Of a stretch of DNA of 64,000 nt, positions 59,424 to 64,000 are shown one piece after another. The notes beneath the pieces were generated by a model. The model did not search any database. It saw nothing but the letters and a program-made list of their open reading frames with translations, and was not told the origin of the DNA. The position numbers and the translations under genes were made by a program. Positions within the stretch are counted from its first letter, which is position 1; every line of letters starts with the position of its first letter. The stretch comes from Synechococcus sp. UW140. GTDB taxonomy: Bacteria > Cyanobacteriota > Cyanobacteriia > PCC-6307 > Cyanobiaceae. The stretch is from positions 153,252 to 217,251 of the forward strand of contig NZ_UCOB01000023.1 of the NCBI RefSeq assembly GCF_900474295.1, written 5' to 3'.

Positions 59424-59756
59424 CTAATCATTGTAACCAAGTTCTTTGATCAACGCAGCGCATTTGCTAAGCACATCGTTGTCTAGCTTGTTAAAAATGT
59501 CTCTCTTGACTTTGTCGGATACCTCTTCAGTTTCATTGAAACGTATTAGCCCCTTTCTGATCGCATCCAGTCTCTCGTCTTCGAATTCTTCTTTGATCCA
59601 TTCGCTTTCAAGGTGAATACAAGATGTTGATAGAGTTCCCAGTAGGCCGCCAAGTCTTAAAGCCAGCTGCCGCTCTTCTCGGCAATCCTCTGCTGTCGCT
59701 GGTACGGCACCAACAGTCAGTAGAGAGACAAGTGCTGGCAAAAGAAGAGGCTTCAT
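59424..59756 (-). CDS. secreted helical protein, paralogue of 57178
   Basis: 110 residues from the ATG at 59754-59756, followed by a signal peptide (LLLPALVSLLTVGAVPATAE). The mature chain has three cysteines (DCREERQLAL, TSCIHLESE, LSKCAALIK) and is helical, ending DVLSKCAALIKELGYND, similar to the 57178 protein. Probably periplasmic. A+T-rich coding DNA. Confidence 0.65.
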   Translation of the reverse strand: MKPLLLPALVSLLTVGAVPATAEDCREERQLALRLGGLLGTLSTSCIHLESEWIKEEFEDERLDAIRKGLIRFNETEEVSDKVKRDIFNKLDNDVLSKCAALIKELGYND

Positions 59757-60004
59757 ATTGACTTGAGTATTCTCCCCATGGTTTAACGTTTTCCAGTTGA
59801 TCACGGCTCAACCTAATCGCAGAAGCCTTTGCTGCAGCGGAGGCTTCTGTTGCCCAATTTTATATATTCTCACTAACAAAAACATGCAAATATAATTAAG
59901 CGAGCGGCCTAAATAACTGTCACGATTTTATTCCAATAAAGATGCTTTCTCCGAGTTCGTGATTAAGGCCTCTCGTCGATGAACCGGTCTCGTCAACAGC
60001 CACG

Positions 60005-60328
60005 GTGTTCTTCCTAATCCAGCCAAGGTCGCCAAGGCAGAGTCAGAGGCAATGGCTGCGGTTCGTGAGATTCATGTCTCCTGCCTCGCCAATGGCGGTA
60101 ATCCCTTCATCAATCCTGATCTCTCAAGCTTCGAATGTGTTTGTGTCTATCCCTAAGGCAGATCTTGGAAGAACACTGGGTTGCGACGAGTCCTCTGATT
60201 TCATCGCCGATGTCTACAAGCAGGCTCAGCAGAGCCCTGGCTCTCCTGTTCTTGCAGCACAGGTGGACGTGATGGAGTTGCGCTTCGAGTTCCCAGCGGA
60301 AGAAGGCTGGGGATTCAGCTCACTCTGA
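60005..60328 (+). CDS. uncertain short gene, possibly frameshifted
   Basis: 107-residue frame from a GTG. Its later part (VFVSIPKADLGRTLGCDESS, DFIADVYKQAQQSPGSPVLA, LRFEFPAEEGWGFSSL) looks protein-like, but the first 45 residues do not. In the overlapping frame an ATG at 60052 begins AAVREIHVSCLANGGNPFIN and stops after PDLSSFECVCVYP. The two could be halves of one gene split by a frameshift around 60130-60150. A sequencing error or a decayed gene are both possible. Confidence 0.4.
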   Translation: MFFLIQPRSPRQSQRQWLRFVRFMSPASPMAVIPSSILISQASNVFVSIPKADLGRTLGCDESSDFIADVYKQAQQSPGSPVLAAQVDVMELRFEFPAEEGWGFSSL

Positions 60329-60503
60329 ATCCCTGTTGCCCAGGGGGTAGTTCGCCTCTGTCGGTTGGTTGGATGCACTGCTCAACTGACGACTCGTCAT
60401 GGTGATGACACGGGTGTTGAGCAGTCTTCAGATTGAATCGAGTGACGAAACTTGATCAGTTGGCGGTACATGTCTCAGAATGTGCTTTGCGTTGAATCAA
60501 TTG

Positions 60504-60683
60504 ATGGCAAGCGACACTGGCACGTGGGTAAACAACCAGCCCCCTTCAAACTTTGAGAAGCTTTGGCGTGGTTTGGCTCTTGTTGGAGCCATTCATCTTG
60601 GTGGCATGCTCGTGAACATCATGTTTCAAATGATGGGCAATCACTCTCTCGATAGCCTTCCCGCCAAGTTCCTCGGGCTCTGA
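60504..60683 (+). CDS. small membrane protein
   Basis: 59 residues, ATG at 60504. MASDTGTWVNNQPPSNFEKL then one helix (LALVGAIHLGGMLVNIMFQM) and a short tail. Unknown function. Confidence 0.6.
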   Translation: MASDTGTWVNNQPPSNFEKLWRGLALVGAIHLGGMLVNIMFQMMGNHSLDSLPAKFLGL

Positions 60684-61498
60684 TCCTTCAGGGGGTGGCT
60701 GCTTTGCAGGCTCTTCAATGGAGGGTTGAAGGTCTCATCTCCCCATCTGTCAATCCTTGCCTGTTTCGGTATTGGCGGATGGGTGGATAATTCTCTGCGC
60801 CGTTCTCCACCTCTTTGATCAATTCGTGGGCACTTGCTCCACTTCTCAATCAGGGACCGTAGTCACCTCGCATGCTTGCTTGCTGAGCCTAAGCAAGTGG
60901 CGATAACCCTGATTCGCGCCCTAGTTGCCGTTGATAGGCGCAGCCTGATCGCTGCATCGATCTAATGCAGGCAGACTCTTCTCTGTTCCGGTGTCCCGTC
61001 CAGATGAAGCCCTGCGGGTGGCTAAGCAATCCTTTCGTCATGCTGGCGATCTGGGGTCGCCAGCATGACCGGATTCAGTCGATTGAATTCTTCTCAGCAC
61101 TCTTGCTAGTGCTGGCATCAGTCAAGGGCTTGCGCGAATACTCTGCCTCAATCGTCCCCTTCGCAGGCCAGCGACATGGAGCTGGCTTGCTTGAGCAGAA
61201 TCTTGCGCTGCTTCAGTTGTTTGTAACGTAGGTTCCACGGCCCACCACAGCGATGTGGAACCTCAGTCACCTGGCGAACATACTCAAAAAAATACCGGAT
61301 GAGCCCACGCTTCCAGAATGAACAGCGGTGACCGTGGGGAACTTAAAGCTACTCAATCGCTCTTAACAATAGGCAGAATTGCTTGTGGCCTCAGGCAGAC
61401 ACCCTGCCCCTGCCTTGAGCCTCGCAGGCCGATGGCCAGTGCCTCCACTGTTTGAGCAGATCCTCGCTCCCTTCCAGTTTTGCAGCTCCAGATCGTCA
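60684..61498. other. 800-base gene-poor spacer
   Basis: No convincing gene. An open frame at 60965-61231 runs through a perfect hairpin and lacks a good start. The hairpin at 61037-61069 is the only firm feature. Confidence 0.45.
61037..61069. repeat. perfect 13-bp hairpin
   Basis: GTCATGCTGGCGA (61037-61049), 7-base loop, TCGCCAGCATGAC (61057-61069). No T-run. Confidence 0.8.
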
Positions 61499-61723
61499 AT
61501 GAAAGCCCACTCCTCCAGCGGAACCACCGCGACTAAGACATCAGTTCTGTATCTAGGCGCTGCGGGTGTCGCGCCTCCTCCCTTTGGTGAGCTCCAGCCA
61601 GGGGTTCAATTGGATACATCAAGTGTGTTCGTGCCTACAAAAGAGTTCGAGGCGATACATAACAATGCTTGGGCCCCGGGAAGGGGGCGGTCGTCAACAC
61701 ACAAAAACATGGGGGGACTCTGA
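61499..61723 (+). CDS. small hypothetical protein
   Basis: 74 residues from the ATG at 61499 (KAHSSSGTTATKTSVLYLGA, FGELQPGVQLDTSSVFVPTK). Low-complexity and polar; ends just before a terminator, which supports a real transcript. No family recognised. Confidence 0.45.
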   Translation: MKAHSSSGTTATKTSVLYLGAAGVAPPPFGELQPGVQLDTSSVFVPTKEFEAIHNNAWAPGRGRSSTHKNMGGL

Positions 61724-61743
61724 CGAGGAGCCCCTCCTTTTTT
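61712..61743 (+). terminator. intrinsic terminator
   Basis: A GGGGACTC arm is paired with GAG(GAG)CCCC and followed by a T-run. It has a small bulge. Confidence 0.55.
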
Positions 61744-61841
61744 GTGCCGTTCGTTGCCGAAAGCGATCAGTTTTATCTCTAGCCAAACAGCTGTGCTTTG
61801 AGCCTGCTTGGCTCGCAGGTGGGCTGGATCCCATGGCGGTG

Positions 61842-62213
61842 TTATCGAGTCCGCATTTTGCAATGTCCCTGTGGATAAGGAATGACGTGCCCTGTGTAAT
61901 CAATTTCTTTCATTTCACCAGTGTTGATGTTGAGTTCTGTCCAAGAGTTGGCCCTTCCATTTCGGTCAGAATTGGTTCGCCACCTTCGCCATCCTTGTTG
62001 TGCCGATTGATGGGAGACCAGCTCTTGTTCGAACTGGAATGTGTTTCCGCCAGTGTCAACTAATACTCTCCCCGTGCTTGGGTCCAGAGTGATCAGAAAA
62101 GTTGTCCCTCGCTCTAGAGAGCCACACTTAAACACCATGGGGCAGTCGTGTGCTTGTAGTGGTAGGGGGGCGATGGCACCGATTGCCAGCAGTCCAAGCG
62201 CAACAAACTTCAT
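61842..62213 (-). CDS. secreted small protein
   Basis: 123 residues, ATG at 62211-62213, signal peptide FVALGLLAIGAIAPLPLQAH. Mature part: CPMVFKCGSLERGTTFLITL, RVLVDTGGNTFQFEQELVSH, NGRANSWTELNINTGEMKEI. Two early cysteines and one late (GHCKMR). Family not recognised. Confidence 0.7.
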   Translation of the reverse strand: MKFVALGLLAIGAIAPLPLQAHDCPMVFKCGSLERGTTFLITLDPSTGRVLVDTGGNTFQFEQELVSHQSAQQGWRRWRTNSDRNGRANSWTELNINTGEMKEIDYTGHVIPYPQGHCKMRTR

Positions 62214-62722
62214 CAGCTCTCTCGTTTCTTTCTCCCTTGCTAGCTACGGCGCTCTGCAATGAGCGTCTCGCTCCCCTGTTGGGGTCGCTTCTTCTGCATC
62301 GCTTCGATCAGGTGGTCGCCATCCTGCGGCGCGATCATTCTTGATTGACCTCAAGAGGGTTGCTCATTGCAGCCTTTGATTGCATCTGGAATCTCCCTTC
62401 CTCGCGGCGGTGGCGTCGGCAATCCTGTTGCCGCCACATCGATTTCTCACAGCACGTTGTCGTGGGAGCTGGCCTCCAGTGAATTCGGTGTGATCTTGAT
62501 GACGCTGGTGTCTGTTGGCCTGATCCAGCTTGCCGAGGACGCACTCAGCTCACCCAGTCGACTTCATGAGGTTTGCTCAGCCTTTGCTTGTTCCGGCTTG
62601 AACGAAAGGCAGGCCGGTCGCTCTCTGGCAGCGCCCAGCTCAAGGAGGGTGAGATTAGGCATTAAGCCTTAGTCGCTCACAAGAGAAAAACCTGCAGACT
62701 CATCAGAGCTCTTGATTTAGGC
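62214..62722. other. intergenic region with a doubtful open frame
   Basis: A plus-strand frame at 62367-62672 (TTG start) contains one hydrophobic stretch (LASSEFGVILMTLVSVGLIQ) but no ribosome binding site or family motif. Left unassigned. Confidence 0.35.
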
Positions 62723-62815
62723 ATGAAAGGACTGCACATCAACGTTGCCTTCTTTGGTTGCACGGTTGCGATGGCAGTCATGGTCATGACGTTCGTGGTG
62801 AAAGCCACCGCCTAG
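62723..62815 (+). CDS. 30-residue single-helix membrane protein
   Basis: MKGLHINVAFFGCTVAMAVM followed by VMTFVVKATA from the ATG at 62723. Almost one complete helix. Lies about 225 bases upstream of the Hli gene. Resembles small photosynthetic subunits in size, but unassigned. Confidence 0.5.
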   Translation: MKGLHINVAFFGCTVAMAVMVMTFVVKATA

Positions 62816-63008
62816 GCGGCCGCGGGTTGCGCACCATCGTTTGGTCTTGAGGATTCAGCTCCTGGGTGCCATCCCTGCAGGTCATTCAGGTCTCGGGCCG
62901 ATCGGGGGCGTCCGATCACGGCGATCCCAAGTCCGCAGTTGTCGGCTGCCTTCTCGGCTGTTGCGCCAGGAGTGTTGCATTCGATCCACCCACGCAGCTC
63001 AATGTTCT

Positions 63009-63036
63009 GTTACATTTCTGGAAACATTGCTTTACA
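63009..63036 (+). promoter_or_regulatory. HLR1-like element upstream of the second Hli gene
   Basis: GTTACATT (63009-63016), six bases, then AACATTGCTTTACA (63023-63036), identical over 14 bases to the element before the Hli gene at 39508. It ends four bases before the start codon, so it could also be in the leader. Confidence 0.5.
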
Positions 63037-63040
63037 TCTC

Positions 63041-63178
63041 ATGGGTGACACCAAATTTGGCTTCTCTGAGTTCGCCGAATCCTGGAATGGTCGTCTGGCC
63101 ATGCTCGGCTTCGTGATCGCCATCGGCACCGAGCTCTTGACCGGTCAAGGCATCCTTGGCCAAATCGGCCTCGGCTGA
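63041..63178 (+). CDS. high-light-inducible protein (Hli/SCP), second copy
   Basis: 45 residues, ATG at 63041. FSEFAESWNGRLAMLGFVIA and IGTELLTGQGILGQIGLG: the chlorophyll-binding helix signature E-x-x-N-x-R-x-A-M, here E-S-W-N-G-R-L-A-M. Short even for the family. Protects photosystems under stress. Followed by two terminators. Confidence 0.93.
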   Translation: MGDTKFGFSEFAESWNGRLAMLGFVIAIGTELLTGQGILGQIGLG

Positions 63179-63211
63179 TACAGGCTTGAATTCATTCTGC
63201 CAATTCGATTG

Positions 63212-63264
63212 AAGCCTCTAAGGCTTTTTGAGCACCTAGGTCTCTTTGACCAGGTGCTTTTTTA
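63212..63264 (+). terminator. two consecutive intrinsic terminators behind the Hli gene
   Basis: AAGCCT/AGGCTT with a T-run (63212-63229), then AGCACCT-A-GGTC paired with GACC-AGGTGCT and a T-run ending at 63264. Confidence 0.85.
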
Positions 63265-63503
63265 TTGCATGTGTCACGGCCTGAATAGGGTTTTGCCCGG
63301 AGTTGTTCTCATCTCTGCTCAGCATGAGCAGGCGTCGCTGTTCCTGCTGATCGTTCATGGCAGTCGTTGACTAGAGAGCGCTTTGATTGCGAGCTGGATT
63401 CACCAGGGTTTCACCAGGAGGAAGGCCTGCTTCTCACCAGTTGAGCGCAGAGGGTGTGGTCATCGGAGCTTTCGCTCCTTGCCATTCTTGATCCATCAAA
63501 AGG

Positions 63504-63719
63504 ATGACCATCCATCCCATTGCAGCCGTATCCGCAGTTGGTCTGTCTCTGTCAGTCGCCGTTGTCACCGCTGCTGGCCTACTCCTTGGCACTGGCACTG
63601 CCGCTGTGGTTGAACCCCTTGCCGAAACTGTGGATGCGTCTGCAGCACAAGTCCCCCCATTGTTCAGGGCTGGCGATGCTTCCATTCCACACTGTGGCAG
63701 GCGACTCCACTATTTCTGA
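63504..63719 (+). CDS. small secreted or anchored protein
   Basis: 71 residues, ATG at 63504. HPIAAVSAVGLSLSVAVVTA and AGLLLGTGTAAVVEPLAETV make a signal/anchor helix; the tail (SIPHCGRRLHYF) is polar. Unknown function. Confidence 0.6.
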   Translation: MTIHPIAAVSAVGLSLSVAVVTAAGLLLGTGTAAVVEPLAETVDASAAQVPPLFRAGDASIPHCGRRLHYF

Positions 63720-63745
63720 TCACTAGCAGGCGCCGTTTGCGCAGT

Positions 63746-63761
63746 TGTGAGCAAGCTCACA
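63746..63761. promoter_or_regulatory. CRP-like palindrome upstream of 63862
   Basis: TGTGAGCAAGCTCACA is an exact TGTGA-N6-TCACA match and a perfect palindrome, about 100 bases before the next start codon, a plausible activator position. Confidence 0.65.
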
Positions 63762-63861
63762 GCAGGAGGGAATGGAGGTCATCAGCTGGAGAGCTGAAAG
63801 CGGAGATGGTGAATGCATCGGAGGGAGAGATCCCGCCCCACGCATCACCCCCATCAGAGCA

Positions 63862-64000
63862 ATGACCACGATCAAAACCATCGCCGCCGCCGCTGCCTCC
63901 CTCGCCGCTGGTGCCACCTTGATGTCTGTTGCAGGCCCTGCTGCACAAGCCAATCCCTACAACAGCTTTGGCCGTGCCGGCGGCTGTGATTCTGTCGCTA
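63862..64000 (+). CDS. secreted small protein, cut by the window end
   Basis: At least 46 residues from the ATG at 63862. MTTIKTIAAAAASLAAGATL, then SVAGPAAQANPYNSFGRAGG: a clear signal peptide with an AQA cleavage site. The rest lies beyond the window. A CRP-like site precedes it. Confidence 0.65.
   Translation, partial: MTTIKTIAAAAASLAAGATLMSVAGPAAQANPYNSFGRAGGCDSVA

Noticed and set aside
60965..61231. 88-residue plus-strand frame
   Set aside because: It reads through a perfect hairpin and has no ribosome binding site or family motif.
61566..62063. 165-residue plus-strand frame
   Set aside because: It overlaps the signal-peptide protein at 61842 and the terminator at 61712, and has no recognisable domain.
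1..64000. CRISPR arrays, tRNA or rRNA genes
   Set aside because: No regularly spaced repeats with unique spacers, no tRNA T-loop patterns that folded into a cloverleaf, and no rRNA blocks were seen by eye. A tRNA scan would be decisive.

Overview
The window looks like a piece of a marine picocyanobacterial chromosome, Synechococcus subcluster 5 or a close relative. The reasons are two single-helix high-light-inducible proteins, an SLH-domain cyanobacterial porin, Nif11-family peptides, DUF4278, DUF4912, DUF3303 and ARC6-type (DUF4101) proteins, many short genes with little space between them, and a moderately high G+C background broken by A+T-rich islands. No rRNA, tRNA, transposase, integrase or CRISPR array was recognised.

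Layout. 1-4 kb: YjbQ-like protein, DUF4101 protein plus lipoprotein amidase, and a triple-hairpin candidate RNA. 4.2-10 kb: a zinc block, with zur beside a znuA / His-Asp-Glu-repeat outer-membrane barrel pair. A near-perfect Zur box separates znuA from a divergent permease/TIGR03943/propeller operon. 10-17 kb: prohibitin, SDR, a pentameric ligand-gated channel homologue and a mosaic SLH porin. 16.8-19 kb: a double-glycine-leader peptide candidate, then gene-poor DNA with two repeat families. 19-23 kb: DUF4912, cupin, and a MerR/von Willebrand A operon with a textbook MerR promoter. 23.1-33.2 kb: a seven-gene minus-strand defence operon: three unrecognised small proteins, HsdM, HsdS, a GmrSD-like DUF262-DUF1524-DUF5655 protein, HsdR. 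34-39.5 kb: DUF4278, GAF/degenerate GGDEF, DUF411, cupin, epimerase, DUF3303 and a high-light-inducible protein. 39.9-44.9 kb: an arylsulfatase with its formylglycine-generating enzyme and a nearby outer-membrane barrel. 45-64 kb: a mosaic of short and secreted genes (PhzF, two Nif11 proteins, a metzincin protease, DoxX, SodC, Coa1-like protein, helical secreted paralogues, a second high-light-inducible protein).

Several threads link distant parts. A dispersed 350-420 bp non-coding repeat occurs three times in full and once in part, always in the same orientation. A second ~140 bp repeat (terminator-like hairpin to CRP-like palindrome) occurs twice. CRP-like palindromes TGTGA-N6-TCACA also lie before genes at 50 and 63.8 kb, and a relaxed one at 59.1 kb. 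The two high-light-inducible genes share a conserved promoter or leader element. Several 29-42 residue single-helix proteins would be missed by a 60-residue cutoff.

The strongest candidates for something undescribed are the extended Type I restriction/GmrSD operon with three unknown upstream proteins, the two dispersed repeat families, the Zur-linked outer-membrane barrel with a tandem metal-binding loop, and the orphan double-glycine peptide. All functions are inferred from recognition of motifs by eye; no search was run.
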